Shown here piece by piece: positions 7,232 to 15,266 of a DNA stretch of 58,299 nt. How positions within the stretch are numbered: position 1 is the first letter of the stretch; the number at the start of each line of letters is the position of its first letter. The stretch covers positions 1 to 58,299 of IMG/VR virus record IMGVR_UViG_3300020060_000002; one strand, written 5' to 3'. The notes below the pieces were generated by a model. The model saw only the letters and a list, made by a program, of their open reading frames with translations, did no database searches and was not told where the DNA came from. The position numbers and the translations under genes are program-made. The stretch is from a virus.

Positions 7232-7270
7232 GTGACCATTCCCCCCATCACCAGGAGGACCGATCGATGA
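7232..7270 (+). CDS. 12-residue leader peptide
   Basis: GTG 7232 with a GAAAGGA ribosome site 8 bases upstream encodes VTIPPITRRTDR and stops in the ATGA overlap with the next ATG (7267). An AGGAGG inside the peptide reading frame would serve the next gene. This is either a real leader peptide coupling translation to gene 7267 or a chance ORF; the precise overlap favours the former. Confidence 0.4.
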   Translation: MTIPPITRRTDR

Positions 7271-7533
7271 CAACGATAGCAGGGGTGGGCGAGAACGCCC
7301 CTCCGACGGGTCATGACACCCCCGTAAACAGGGCTGTGGATGCGCTCAAGCACGCTGGCCCGCCGCCGCTCCTCCTGCATGTTCCCGACGAGCTGGACCG
7401 GGACATGGCCGCTGGCGCCGTCGCGATGGCCATCCAGCGCGGGCTGCACTACCTGACGGTTCGCGAGCGCATGGTGCTGGCCGCCGCACTACTGCCCGAG
7501 TTCCAGCACTCCAGGGTCGGCGACTTGCCGTGA
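7267..7533 (+). CDS. Small hypothetical protein
   Basis: 88 residues with an AGGAGG ribosome site 9 bases before the ATG. The C-terminal helix pair (MAAGAVAMAIQRGLHYLTVRERMVLAAALL) is the only clear structure. It is the first full gene of the replication operon. No family recognised. Confidence 0.7.
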   Translation: MTTIAGVGENAPPTGHDTPVNRAVDALKHAGPPPLLLHVPDELDRDMAAGAVAMAIQRGLHYLTVRERMVLAAALLPEFQHSRVGDLP

Positions 7534-7536
7534 TCG

Positions 7537-7587
7537 GCAGGGTAGGGTCTGGACAGAGAAGTGCCCCGGCGGTCGCCACCCCGGGGC
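7537..7587 (+). promoter_or_regulatory. TAGGGT box and hairpin ahead of gene 7622
   Basis: TAGGGT at 7543-7548 lies in a 13-base context (GCAGGGTAGGGTC) that recurs with one change at 40876. A 7-bp stem (7563-7569 with 7581-7587) follows 14 bases later. The pair looks like a promoter with an attenuating hairpin ahead of GTG 7622. No good -35 box is visible. Confidence 0.35.
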
Positions 7588-7621
7588 TTGAAGAATCCAC
7601 CTAGAACGGAGGTGGGCTCTT

Positions 7622-7915
7622 GTGAATGAGCCTATCGCATCATCTGCTCCCACGAACATCATGGGGCAACCCGCCACGCTCGGTTTCAGCCAGTTGGCCA
7701 ACTGGCTCGAGCACGTGGCCAACTCCTGGGAACTCTCCCCGTATGAGCGCGGCATCGCGTTGATGCTCGCCCTCCAGCTGGTCGGATACGGCACCCCCGC
7801 ACAGGGAGTGTTCTCAGGTGCTCCCGACGAGGCGGACCGGATTGCCGCCGTCGATCGCCTGTGCCAGCTCGGACTGGTTGACCCGCACGGATTCCCGCAG
7901 GCGATCGAATCATGA
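7622..7915 (+). CDS. Hypothetical protein before replication initiator
   Basis: 97 residues from GTG 7622 with GGAGGTG upstream. The helical sequence (FSQLANWLEHVANSWELSPYERGIALMLALQLVGYG) is followed by a second helix-turn-helix-like stretch (DRIAAVDRLCQLGLVDPHGF). It may be a small winged-helix or loader accessory. It overlaps the next gene by 4 bases, so it is likely part of the replication unit. Family not recognised. Confidence 0.7.
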   Translation: MNEPIASSAPTNIMGQPATLGFSQLANWLEHVANSWELSPYERGIALMLALQLVGYGTPAQGVFSGAPDEADRIAAVDRLCQLGLVDPHGFPQAIES

Positions 7916-8730
7916 GCGAGATCACGGTTCACCGCGCGCCCGCGCCCGCCAACCAGTTCATGATCGTGTCGAACGAATTCATGCGCGGGGAGTTGCCCGT
8001 GCCGCTCAAGGCGCTCCCGCGCGTGCTCTTGGGCTACTTCCTGTCCCTGCCGTCCGGCTGGCGCATCACCCGCGAGCGCATCGAGGCCAGTGTGGTGGAG
8101 GGGCGTGACGCCGTGGACGCTGCACTCCTCGCCCTCGAGAAGGCTGGCTATCTCAAGCGCAGTCGCCGCCGCGGCTCCGGCGGCCTGTGGGTGTGGACGT
8201 ACGCCATCACCGACGACCCGGAGACTCGACCACTCACTGAGTCACCATCCCCGGAAAAGCCGGTGATGGACGCGACCAGCGGAAACGCCACAAACCCGCA
8301 GGTCGGACCATCCCCTGAGAATCCGGGCACGGAGAACCAGGGCATAAGAACAGAAGTAAGAACTAAGAAGACTGAGGAGAAGTACATAGGCGCTGACGCG
8401 CCCGCTCTACCCCTCGATCTTCCAGAGCAAAAGACGCCTCGACCGACGCACCGGTCCAAGCCTCGTCATCTGCTCCCGGACAACTGGCGACCGAACGCGG
8501 CGCACATCGCCACGGCCAAGGAGCGTCGCTGGACCCCCGAGCAGTTCGCGCACGAAGTTGAGCAGTTTCGCAACCATTGGCAGGCGAAAGGCCAACCGAT
8601 GGCCGACTGGGATGCCTGCTTTCGCACCTGGACCACGAACGCTGAGAAGTGGGCCAAGGAACGCTCGGGACGATCAACCACCACAGGCCGTCCGGAAGTC
8701 CGGACCGGCCGCATGATCCTGGAGACCTGA
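7912..8730 (+). CDS. Replication initiation / helicase-loader-like protein
   Basis: 272 residues in two parts. Residues about 15-100 look like a winged helix (VPLKALPRVLLGYFLSLPSGWRI, then RIEASVVEGRDAVDAALLALEKAGYLKR and a short wing), as in phage replisome organisers. A Pro/Thr-rich linker follows (about 105-175). Residues about 180-250 carry the pattern LLPDNWRPNAAHIATAK, EVEQFRNHWQAKGQPMADWDACFRTW, matching the C-terminal domain of DnaT/phage initiator proteins that bind ssDNA. With the helicase directly downstream it probably loads that helicase at the phage origin. A 1-base overlap couples the two genes. Confidence 0.8.
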   Translation: MSEITVHRAPAPANQFMIVSNEFMRGELPVPLKALPRVLLGYFLSLPSGWRITRERIEASVVEGRDAVDAALLALEKAGYLKRSRRRGSGGLWVWTYAITDDPETRPLTESPSPEKPVMDATSGNATNPQVGPSPENPGTENQGIRTEVRTKKTEEKYIGADAPALPLDLPEQKTPRPTHRSKPRHLLPDNWRPNAAHIATAKERRWTPEQFAHEVEQFRNHWQAKGQPMADWDACFRTWTTNAEKWAKERSGRSTTTGRPEVRTGRMILET

Positions 8731-10022
8731 TGGCCCAGCACGCGCACGACATCACCGCCGAGCAAGCCCTCCTGGGAAGCGCCATCCTCGCGCTGGACAC
8801 CTGCCTCGCGCCCTTCCTGGCCGTCCCTGAGGTGGCCTACTACCTGCCGAAGCATCAGGTGCTCGCCGGCGTGATCCGGGACATGGTGGCGCGTCGCCAG
8901 CATGTCGACGCGGTGACGGTCCTGGCGGCCGTCGAGGAGGCGGGCCTGTCGATGCGGGTCGGTGGCGGCCCGTACCTGCACACGATCATTAGCCGACTGT
9001 GGGTCGCGCACCACGCCGAGGCTTACGCGTCACGGATCCGGGAGCTGTACGGCCGGCGACGCCTGTGGGAGGTTGCCACACGCGAGGTGCAGCGGCTGGA
9101 CGCCGACTGGAACAGTGGCGAGGAGGGCCGACCGATCGACGCCAGCATCGGCACACTCCGCGCGGCCTGCGACGAGCTGATGGAGTACGCGACCGGCGCG
9201 GCCATCCAGGAGCCCAAGTCGCTCACCGACCTGCTGGGCGAGCGCGACACGTACGACTGGTTGGTCCCGGGCCTGATCGAGCGCGGCGACCGGATCGTCC
9301 TCACCGGCGAGGAGGGGTTCGGCAAGTCGGAGTTGGTGAGCCAGCTCGCCCTGTCCATCGCTGGGGGCGTGCACCCGTTCATGGGGGAGGTCCTGGAGGG
9401 CGTCGAGCCGCGCGTGCTGATCGTCGACTGCGAGAACTCGGTGGGGCAGTCGAGGCGTAGGTGGCGACGCATCGCCGGCGCGGTGGATTCCGTGCGCGCG
9501 GTGTACCAGGCGCCCGAGATCGACTGGAGCAAAAGGATCAAGGTCGAGTTTCGCACCGCCGGGCTTGACCTCCTCAAGGGCTCCGACGTGGCCTACCTCG
9601 AGGCGCTGGTGTCCGCGACGACCCCGGATCTCCTGGTGCTCGGGCCGCTCTACAAGCTGCACAACACGAACATCAACGACGGCGAGGCCGCCCGGAAGAT
9701 GCTCGACGTGTTGGACCACGTGCGTGAGCGCCACGGTTGCGCGCTGCTGACCGAGGCGCACCCGAACAAGGGCGAGAAGAACGACGGCTCCCGCCGGATG
9801 GCGCCCGAGGGCTCGTCGCTGTTCATGCGCTGGCCCGAGTTCGGGTTCGGCCTGCGCCGCAACAAGGACGACCCGATGAATCAGGCGGACGTGATCTCCT
9901 GGCGCGGGCAGCGCGAGGAGCGCGACTGGCCGTCCGGGTTCGTCCGGGGGTATGACGGCCTGCTCCCGTGGCGACCGACCCCGGACTACTACGACCGGCC
10001 CGATGTCGACTGGAAGGGCTGA
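8730..10022 (+). CDS. DnaB-N / RecA-fold replicative helicase
   Basis: 430 residues. Residues about 8-110 resemble the DnaB N-terminal collar domain (AEQALLGSAILALD, YYLPKHQVLAGVI, VGGGPYLHTI). The rest is a RecA-fold AAA_25/RepA-like ATPase: Walker A GEEGFGKSE at about residues 192-200, a Walker B-like VLIVDCEN at about 230, then LLVLGPLYKL and LLTEAHPNK. RepA-type helicases lack the DnaB-N domain in many phages, so this is a combined form. It would unwind the phage origin with the initiator encoded just upstream. No phage DNA polymerase or primase is seen, so host enzymes are needed. Confidence 0.85.
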   Translation: MAQHAHDITAEQALLGSAILALDTCLAPFLAVPEVAYYLPKHQVLAGVIRDMVARRQHVDAVTVLAAVEEAGLSMRVGGGPYLHTIISRLWVAHHAEAYASRIRELYGRRRLWEVATREVQRLDADWNSGEEGRPIDASIGTLRAACDELMEYATGAAIQEPKSLTDLLGERDTYDWLVPGLIERGDRIVLTGEEGFGKSELVSQLALSIAGGVHPFMGEVLEGVEPRVLIVDCENSVGQSRRRWRRIAGAVDSVRAVYQAPEIDWSKRIKVEFRTAGLDLLKGSDVAYLEALVSATTPDLLVLGPLYKLHNTNINDGEAARKMLDVLDHVRERHGCALLTEAHPNKGEKNDGSRRMAPEGSSLFMRWPEFGFGLRRNKDDPMNQADVISWRGQREERDWPSGFVRGYDGLLPWRPTPDYYDRPDVDWKG

Positions 10023-10057
10023 CACGTGGATGCCGGGCACGGTGCGTGTGCGCCGCG

Positions 10058-10069
10058 TAAGTTGCGCTC
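10058..10069 (+). promoter_or_regulatory. Leaderless -10 box before endolysin
   Basis: TAAGTT at 10058-10063 lies 6 bases before ATG 10070 and there is no ribosome site, as in the dyad-spacer promoters. The -35 region is weak (GGGCAC). This suggests a separate leaderless late promoter for lysis. Confidence 0.45.
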
Positions 10070-10891
10070 ATGGCTGTGAGTCAGAACGGCTGGGAAGTCA
10101 ACCCGCCGAGGTCGCTACGCCTCGTGCCCGGAACAGTGGATGTGCGGATCACGGTCGCGGACGGTCCGGCCGGCGACGTGCTGATGTACGTGGCCACCCA
10201 GTTCGACGCCCGGGTGGAGGATCTCGACCTGGATTCCACCCGTGGCGAATTGGATGACTGGGGTTACGCGCCTCGCCCGATCCGAGGCGGGGCGACCACC
10301 AGTAACCACGCGAGCGCGACGGCCGAGGACTTCAATGCCACCCGCCATCCGCTCGGTGCGCGCGGGACGTTCTCCCGCCAGCAGGTCAACAACATCCACC
10401 AGATCCTCGCCGAGGTGGACAACGTGGTCCGCTGGGGCGGCGACTACTTCGGTCGCGCCGATGAGATGCACTTCGAGATCAACGCCTCGCCGGCCGCGGT
10501 GCAGCGTGTCGCCGACCGGCTTCGAGACCAAGGGAGCGGATTTCTCATGTCACTGTCCCCGCAGGAGCAGCGCACGCTGTTCAACCGAGCGATGGGCTTC
10601 CTCCAGCAGCGATGGTGGAAGGTGATCGACGGCAAGGCGGCCCAGGTCCCCGGCGGCTCGCCGGGCGCCATCCCGTGCGCGGCGCTGGACACGCTCGACG
10701 GGGCGTACATCGTTGGCACGATCGGCAAGCTCACCGAGCGCGTGATCAAGCTCGAGGCCCAGGTGGCGGTGGCGGCCGGCAAGGAGCTGACCGAGGAGGA
10801 TGTCCGTTCGGCGGTGGATGCCGAGCTGGCGGAATTCATGGACGAGTACGAGAAGCTCTCGATTCGTGACGACCAGGAGGTACAGGGATGA
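10070..10891 (+). CDS. Endolysin, M15-type D,D-carboxypeptidase domain
   Basis: 273 residues. The catalytic domain (about residues 25-160) has the M15/VanY zinc signature: SNHASATAEDFN at about 78-89 supplying His and Asp, and DEMHFEI at about 131-138 supplying the third ligand and catalytic Glu. The family cuts the peptide cross-links of peptidoglycan. The C-terminal 110 residues are helical, with no recognised wall-binding repeat (FNRAMGFLQQRWW, then LTERVIKLEAQVAVAAGKE). There is no signal peptide, so it depends on the holin encoded downstream with a 4-base overlap. No second lysin for a mycolate layer is present. Confidence 0.88.
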   Translation: MAVSQNGWEVNPPRSLRLVPGTVDVRITVADGPAGDVLMYVATQFDARVEDLDLDSTRGELDDWGYAPRPIRGGATTSNHASATAEDFNATRHPLGARGTFSRQQVNNIHQILAEVDNVVRWGGDYFGRADEMHFEINASPAAVQRVADRLRDQGSGFLMSLSPQEQRTLFNRAMGFLQQRWWKVIDGKAAQVPGGSPGAIPCAALDTLDGAYIVGTIGKLTERVIKLEAQVAVAAGKELTEEDVRSAVDAELAEFMDEYEKLSIRDDQEVQG

Positions 10892-11163
10892 CCAGTCCGG
10901 TACGGCCACGCCCGCTCAAGGAGGCGGCCAACAAGGTGACCCAGACGCTCGGGATGCTCACCGCGCTGGTGGTCGCGGCCGCCGGCTACGGCATCGTCAC
11001 CGCCGTGCAGGGCGACGCGCTCGAGGGCCTGCTGGGCGCGATCCCCGGCGGGATCACGCTCATCGGGAACGTGATCCTGGCGTTCGGCATCGTGTCCAAG
11101 GCCGAGCCGCTGGTGACTCCGACGAGCGATCCACGTGACAACGATATGAACCCCCTGACATGA
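10888..11163 (+). CDS. Holin
   Basis: 91 residues with two predicted membrane helices: about residues 20-40 (GMLTALVVAAAGYGIVTAV) and about 50-70 (GGITLIGNVILAFGIV). A basic N-terminus and a short polar C-terminus fit a class II holin. It sits directly after the endolysin with an ATGA overlap, the usual lysis cassette order in actinophages. It would open the cytoplasmic membrane and release the lysin. Confidence 0.85.
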   Translation: MTSPVRPRPLKEAANKVTQTLGMLTALVVAAAGYGIVTAVQGDALEGLLGAIPGGITLIGNVILAFGIVSKAEPLVTPTSDPRDNDMNPLT

Positions 11164-11189
11164 ACCGAGGGACTGTGACCCCCTGACAT
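11150..11189 (+). repeat. Direct repeat ACCCCCTGACAT (two copies)
   Basis: The 12-mer occurs at 11150-11161, at the end of the holin gene, and again at 11178-11189 just before ATG 11200. The spacing is 28 bases, nearly three helical turns. It could be a protein-binding site controlling the RusA gene. Confidence 0.5.
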
Positions 11190-11199
11190 ACTGGGTCGC

Positions 11200-11637
11200 A
11201 TGACCAGTCGCAAGCGTGAGACGAGCCCTGCCGGGAATCAGCCGGCAGGGCTCGTCCGCGAGTGGACTATTCCGCTGCCCTACGTCGGCCCGCCGATCAC
11301 CATGAACGAGATCTCCGGGAAGCACTGGAGCCGGTACCTGCTCGACCGACGCGACCTGATCAAGTCGGGGTTCTACCTCGCGCGCCACCACAAGATCCCG
11401 CTCCTGTCCTGCGTGACAGTCGAGCTGATCTACTGGCCAGGAGACAACCGCGTGCACGACGCCGACAACATGTGTCCCACGCTCAAGGCCCTTGTGGACG
11501 GCTTGCGGCGTGGTGGCGTGGTGCCCGATGACCGCGGCCGGCATGTCCGCTCAGCCACCTGCACGGTGATCGAACTCGACGACGACCCAACCGGAAATCG
11601 GACGGCGCGGATGGCGCTCGTCGTGCGCGAGGTGTGA
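11200..11637 (+). CDS. RusA-like Holliday junction resolvase
   Basis: 145 residues. The RusA pattern is clear: an N-terminal strand IPLPYVGPPITMNE, then HDADNMCPTLKALVDGLRRGGVVPDD, which supplies the catalytic Asp residues (DAD, D in VDGL, and DD). RusA dimers cut four-way DNA junctions and help resolve branched DNA before packaging, consistent with terminase genes next door. Start ATG 11200 has no ribosome site. A 15-bp hairpin lies inside codons 7-19, where it could hinder transcription or translation. Confidence 0.85.
   Translation: MTSRKRETSPAGNQPAGLVREWTIPLPYVGPPITMNEISGKHWSRYLLDRRDLIKSGFYLARHHKIPLLSCVTVELIYWPGDNRVHDADNMCPTLKALVDGLRRGGVVPDDRGRHVRSATCTVIELDDDPTGNRTARMALVVREV
11220..11256 (+). 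terminator. Strong hairpin inside the 5' coding end of the RusA gene
   Basis: A perfect 15-bp stem (11220-11234 with 11242-11256) and a 7-base loop. It has the shape of a terminator for the lysis cassette but lies within the next coding region and lacks a U-tract. It may be an attenuator. Confidence 0.55.
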
Positions 11638-11642
11638 TCAAA

Positions 11643-11665
11643 CCTCCGGTTACGGGGGGTAGCAT
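11643..11665 (+). promoter_or_regulatory. Degenerate dyad-spacer promoter (P3)
   Basis: A CCTCCG...GGGGGG spacer (11643-11659) and TAGCAT at 11660-11665, followed after 6 bases by ATG 11672. The -35 position holds ATCAAA, so this is a weak or activator-dependent member of the family. Confidence 0.55.
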
Positions 11666-11671
11666 CCGCTC

Positions 11672-11818
11672 ATGGCGGACGGTCACGATGTCGACGGGCT
11701 GGACGAGGCAACCCTCGTCGAGATCCTGACCGGGCCGAACCAGACGACCGTCGGGTACGCCCCCGAGGAACTCGAGGGCCTGCTCGATGTGCTGGACGGA
11801 AGCGATGCGCCGTGGTGA
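11672..11818 (+). CDS. Small acidic protein, leaderless
   Basis: 48 residues from ATG 11672, which follows a TAGCAT box by 6 bases. Very acidic (DVDGLDEATLVEILTG, LEGLLDVLDGSD). No family recognised. It is the first gene of the packaging operon. Confidence 0.6.
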   Translation: MADGHDVDGLDEATLVEILTGPNQTTVGYAPEELEGLLDVLDGSDAPW

Positions 11819-11841
11819 CGGCATCCCGATGGAGGTTGCCC

Positions 11842-11970
11842 ATGTGCCGGTTCGAGGTCGCACGAGAGTACGACTCCTGTCGCAAGATTCTCGACGAGAT
11901 CCCCGTCGGGGGGCTAGCACGTCGGGATGGACGATCCGTGGATCGCCGATGGACCGGGTGGTCGCGATGA
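11842..11970 (+). CDS. Small hypothetical protein
   Basis: 42 residues from ATG 11842 with GGAGG 7 bases upstream, ending in an ATGA overlap with the terminase small subunit. The sequence MCRFEVAREYDSCRKILDEI is followed by an Arg-rich tail. The ribosome site and overlap support it; codon use is less convincing near the end. Confidence 0.5.
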   Translation: MCRFEVAREYDSCRKILDEIPVGGLARRDGRSVDRRWTGWSR

Positions 11971-12449
11971 CCCGACAGGTCGCCAACAACGGCAAGAGTC
12001 CAGCCACCGCCAGGGCTCGCGCGAGCGTCAACGGCCAGAAGATGCTCGAGCGCGTGGCGGCCGGCATGACCATCACCGAGGCCGCGAAGTCCGTCGGGGT
12101 CAGTCGCAGGCACGGTCAGGACCTGTATCAGCGCCAACTCCAGTTGGCCATGGAACAGAACAATGACCTGCGACAACACTTGATCGCACAGGATCTCGAG
12201 ACGTTGAGACTCCTCGCCCGTGCGCACATGGGCTTGGCGCTCAGCGGTGACACGCAGAGCGCCAAGGTTGTGCTTGCGTGCCTCGACCGCCGGGCGAAGC
12301 TGCTCGGGCTCGACGCCGCGGTCAAGGTCGAGATCAGCCAAGGGAAGATCAACGACACGGTCGATGAGATCGTCGGCCTACTCGATGACGCCAGCGACGA
12401 CGAACTGGCCACCGTGCTCATGATCGAGAGTGCGAGGAAAATCGGGTGA
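11967..12449 (+). CDS. terS: Terminase small subunit
   Basis: 160 residues. The N-terminal part has a helix-turn-helix (QKMLERVAAGMTITEAAKSVGVSRRHGQDLYQR, about residues 23-56) like other DNA-recognising small terminases. A long helical middle (LRQHLIAQDLETLRLLARAHMGLAL) probably forms the oligomer core. The C-terminus (IVGLLDDASDDELATVLMIE) may bind the large subunit. It overlaps the large terminase gene by 4 bases. It would recognise the pac or cos site, which I could not locate. Confidence 0.85.
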   Translation: MTRQVANNGKSPATARARASVNGQKMLERVAAGMTITEAAKSVGVSRRHGQDLYQRQLQLAMEQNNDLRQHLIAQDLETLRLLARAHMGLALSGDTQSAKVVLACLDRRAKLLGLDAAVKVEISQGKINDTVDEIVGLLDDASDDELATVLMIESARKIG

Positions 12450-14224
12450 GCTTGGACGCCGACATCCGGGCTCGGCTGGACAAGCTGTCACCAGCCGAGA
12501 GGCGTCTCGCAGAGATCAGGCTCCGTCGCATCGCCCGTCGCAAGCGCGCGCTGCGCAGGTTCCCCACGCCGGGACACCTCGCGAAGTTCCTGCATCCCGA
12601 CACTGTGCAGACGGCGCTCATGGCCCGGCTTGACCAGGTGGCTCTCGAGTGCGACGCGGGCCTTCAGCGACGGTGGCTCATCTCCACACCACCGCAGGAG
12701 GGCAAGACCCAGCGGATGGCGCTGGCGACCCCGCTGTGGTTTCTGCTCAGGGATCCCTCGCGGCGCATCGCGCTCGCCAGCTACGAGCAGGGCCTGGCGG
12801 CGCGCTCCGGCCTGGCGGCGCGGCAGGCCATCGAGTCCTATGGCGGTGGCTACAAGGGCGACCGCCATGCTCGCGACGACAACGATGACGAGCTGGGCCT
12901 ACTGCTGGACCCGGACAACGCCAAGCAGTCCAGCTGGTCACTGGCCGACGTGCCCGGCCGGCGCAACGGCGGCATCATCTCGGTCGGGGTGGGCTCGGCG
13001 TTCACCGGCCGGTCGGTGGACGTGTTGATCGTCGACGACCCGGTGAAGAACGCGAAGGACGCCGACTCCGAGGAGCAGCGCAAGGCCAGTCACGACTGGT
13101 TCCAGGCGGTCGCCGAGACGCGCCTGTCGGGCAACGCCATCGTGATCGTTATCCAAACTCGCTGGCATGAAGACGACCTGATGGGGTGGTTGCTCACCAA
13201 GGACGACGCCGAGTCCACGAAGCGCTGGGCGCGGCTGTTCGTGCCGGCCATCGCCAGCAAGACCGACGACCCGGTCGGCCGCGAGGTGGGCGAGTACCTC
13301 GACAGCGCCCGCGCACGCACGCAGGAGGACTGGGACCAGATCCGCAAGAACGTGGGCGAGCGCTGGTGGGCCGCCCTCTACATGTGCGAGCCGGCGCCCC
13401 CTAAGGGCGGGGTGTTCCAACTCGAGTGGATTCAGAACAACCGAGTCAAGGAGGTACCCGAGCTTCTGCGGACCGAGGTCTACGTGGACCCCGCGGACAA
13501 CGAGGGCACCGGCGACGAGGCGGGGATCGTCGTGGCTGCCGAGGGTGTGGATCATCGGTACTACGTCTTGGCCGACCTGAGCGACCACATGACGGTGGGT
13601 CGCTGGTTCCGGGTGGCGTTCCTCGCGGCCCTGCGGTACGGCGCCACGGCGATCCGCTACGAGAAGTCCCTGTCGGGGCTGGCTCGACAGGCGCCGCAGT
13701 CGTGGCGGGATCTGCGGCGGGAGGCGGCCAAGCTCGACGAGCTACGGAAAGCGTGGGCGTTGCCGGGGCAGGGGCAGGCATGGCCGGTTCATCCGGACGG
13801 AACGGTGATCGAAAAGACGCGCGATGTGCTGGCGCGCGACGACGCCACGCCAGCCGAGAAGGTGACCCTCGAGGCCAACCTGATTGAGCTGTGGCCGCTC
13901 GTCCCCAAGGTGATGGCGTTGCCGGTTTCCGGAATCTCGGTGCGCTCGTTCCCCGCCGAGGGCACGAAGACGTTCCGCGCCAAGATGGTCGGCCCGGTGT
14001 ACGAGGGCGGCCACGTGTCGCACGTCGGCCACTTCCCGACGCTCGAGCACCAGCAGGTGTCATGGCAGGAGGGGCAGGACTCACCTGACCGCATGGACGC
14101 GCTGGTGCACGCGATCACCACCTTGGCGCGGAATTCGGGTGGCGTGGAGATGTCGGGCGCACGCGGGCAGATGAACACCCGGACGACCGCCATCGCGCGG
14201 GCCGGCGCCACCGGGCGACGCTGA
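12446..14224 (+). CDS. terL: Terminase large subunit
   Basis: 592 residues from GTG 12446. ATPase: a Walker A-like PPQEGKT at about residues 82-88, Walker B VDVLIVDDP at about 191-199 followed by the SEEQRKASHDWF segment, and motif III VIQTRWHEDD. Nuclease: YVDPADNEGTGDEAG at about 345-360 with the first Asp, and SPDRMDALVHA near residue 547 with the last acidic residues. This is the packaging motor that cuts concatemers and drives DNA through the portal. Complete length; no intein here, unlike the portal gene. Confidence 0.95.
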   Translation: MSLDADIRARLDKLSPAERRLAEIRLRRIARRKRALRRFPTPGHLAKFLHPDTVQTALMARLDQVALECDAGLQRRWLISTPPQEGKTQRMALATPLWFLLRDPSRRIALASYEQGLAARSGLAARQAIESYGGGYKGDRHARDDNDDELGLLLDPDNAKQSSWSLADVPGRRNGGIISVGVGSAFTGRSVDVLIVDDPVKNAKDADSEEQRKASHDWFQAVAETRLSGNAIVIVIQTRWHEDDLMGWLLTKDDAESTKRWARLFVPAIASKTDDPVGREVGEYLDSARARTQEDWDQIRKNVGERWWAALYMCEPAPPKGGVFQLEWIQNNRVKEVPELLRTEVYVDPADNEGTGDEAGIVVAAEGVDHRYYVLADLSDHMTVGRWFRVAFLAALRYGATAIRYEKSLSGLARQAPQSWRDLRREAAKLDELRKAWALPGQGQAWPVHPDGTVIEKTRDVLARDDATPAEKVTLEANLIELWPLVPKVMALPVSGISVRSFPAEGTKTFRAKMVGPVYEGGHVSHVGHFPTLEHQQVSWQEGQDSPDRMDALVHAITTLARNSGGVEMSGARGQMNTRTTAIARAGATGRR

Positions 14225-14709
14225 TGGAGATCCGCCGGCAGGGCGAGACCCATGACCCTCAGCGAGTGCACCAGGTGCGCGGGCCGGCGACAACCCGGAA
14301 TCAGGTGCGCTCGATCGGCGTTCGGATCGACGCGCTGGCGAACGGAAAGTTGCGGATCTCGACGCCGTACGCCCGCGGGTGGGCGCGCACTGTTCGTACC
14401 CGTGACGAGTTGGCCAAGGCCATCGCCGAGGCGTTCGTCGAGGCGCAGGTGGCGAGCTACGCGCAGTGGCGCGGCGAGGCGTACGACCTGGACGCCCTCA
14501 CGCCGGTGGACAACGCGGACCCGATGACGGCCGCGGCGCCACGCGTGCACCAGAACCTGCGCCAGGACCGCAACGACGTGCACGACCCGCGCGACTGGAC
14601 GCCGCTTCCGGACGGACGCTGGCGGGCGCCGAGCGGCAAGGTGTACGGCGCGGGGACCGACGCGGTACAGCGGGTTCGCGCGAAGCGTCAACGGGCCGGA
14701 TTAGATTGA
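14224..14709 (+). CDS. Hypothetical protein after terminase
   Basis: 161 residues. It starts in a TGATG overlap with terL. The middle is a beta-alpha unit (SIGVRIDALANGKLRISTPYARGW followed by a helix TRDELAKAIAEAFVEAQVASYAQW). The C-terminus carries WTPLPDGRWRAPSGKVYGAGT, a short Trp/Gly beta segment. Proteins of similar size follow terL in other actinophages but I know of no function. No family recognised. Confidence 0.75.
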   Translation: MEIRRQGETHDPQRVHQVRGPATTRNQVRSIGVRIDALANGKLRISTPYARGWARTVRTRDELAKAIAEAFVEAQVASYAQWRGEAYDLDALTPVDNADPMTAAAPRVHQNLRQDRNDVHDPRDWTPLPDGRWRAPSGKVYGAGTDAVQRVRAKRQRAGLD

Positions 14710-14712
14710 CAC

Positions 14713-14741
14713 TTGTATCCCCCCTTCTTAGGGGGTAACAT
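14713..14741 (+). promoter_or_regulatory. Dyad-spacer promoter, class I (P4)
   Basis: TTGTAT (14713-14718), a 17-base C-run/G-run spacer (14719-14735), and TAACAT (14736-14741); ATG 14749 follows after 7 bases. It drives the 14.7-18.6 kb small-gene operon. Confidence 0.78.
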
Positions 14742-14748
14742 CCCAGGT

Positions 14749-15045
14749 ATGGAAGACAGCACCGTGTGCCACGACTGCGGGAACCGCATCCACGCCGTGA
14801 CCCCCACGAGTCACGCTCACGACGACATCCAGCTGGACGCCCACCACACGGCGCGGCCGGAGGTTCCCGAGGAGCAGTGCCACCGCACCCGCGAGCACGT
14901 GCCCCACGGGAACTACGCCCCCGGCACCTCCACCCGCGTCTCCATGTGCCCCGGGGTCGGCGACCTCTACTCGCTCACGTCGTCCATCCATCACCCCATG
15001 GATGACGACCCGTTCGCTGGCCTCGACGAGGAGGTGGACTGGTGA
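14749..15045 (+). CDS. Cys/His-rich small protein, leaderless
   Basis: 98 residues. The N-terminus has CHDCG (residues 7-11), and His and Cys residues recur (HAHDD, HHTARP, QCHRTREHVPHG, MCPG), so zinc binding is likely. The C-terminus is acidic (DDDPFAGLDEEVDW). It is the first, leaderless gene of the operon driven by P4. Confidence 0.72.
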   Translation: MEDSTVCHDCGNRIHAVTPTSHAHDDIQLDAHHTARPEVPEEQCHRTREHVPHGNYAPGTSTRVSMCPGVGDLYSLTSSIHHPMDDDPFAGLDEEVDW

Positions 15046-15263
15046 TGTACGAGTTCGTCGAGAAGCACATGCCGGCAGGCACGATGTCCTTCCCGGCCAA
15101 GGAGAACTACCCGGACCCCGCTGACTGGTCGGCCGAACCGCACGCCAGCGTGTACGTCTGCATGGACCCCGAATGCCAGGAGGCCGCGGCCGAGTACATC
15201 GCCGAGCAGGTCGGCCAGCGCGGCACGTTCTCGCTGTTCGCGCACTACGAGGAAGGCGAGTGA
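15045..15263 (+). CDS. Small hypothetical protein
   Basis: 72 residues from ATG 15045, in a TGATG overlap with the previous gene; a GTG three bases earlier (15042) is the alternative start. GAGGAGGTGG lies just upstream. It has a VYVCMDPECQEAAAEYIAEQ segment (a Cys pair next to a helix) and an acidic end. No family recognised. Confidence 0.72.
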   Translation: MYEFVEKHMPAGTMSFPAKENYPDPADWSAEPHASVYVCMDPECQEAAAEYIAEQVGQRGTFSLFAHYEEGE

Positions 15264-15266
15264 GTC

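Noticed and set aside
9030-10040. Long minus-strand ORF opposite the helicase gene
   Set aside because: A shadow frame of a high-GC gene; composition is Arg/Val/Gly/His-biased with no motif, and it is fully antisense to a clear helicase.
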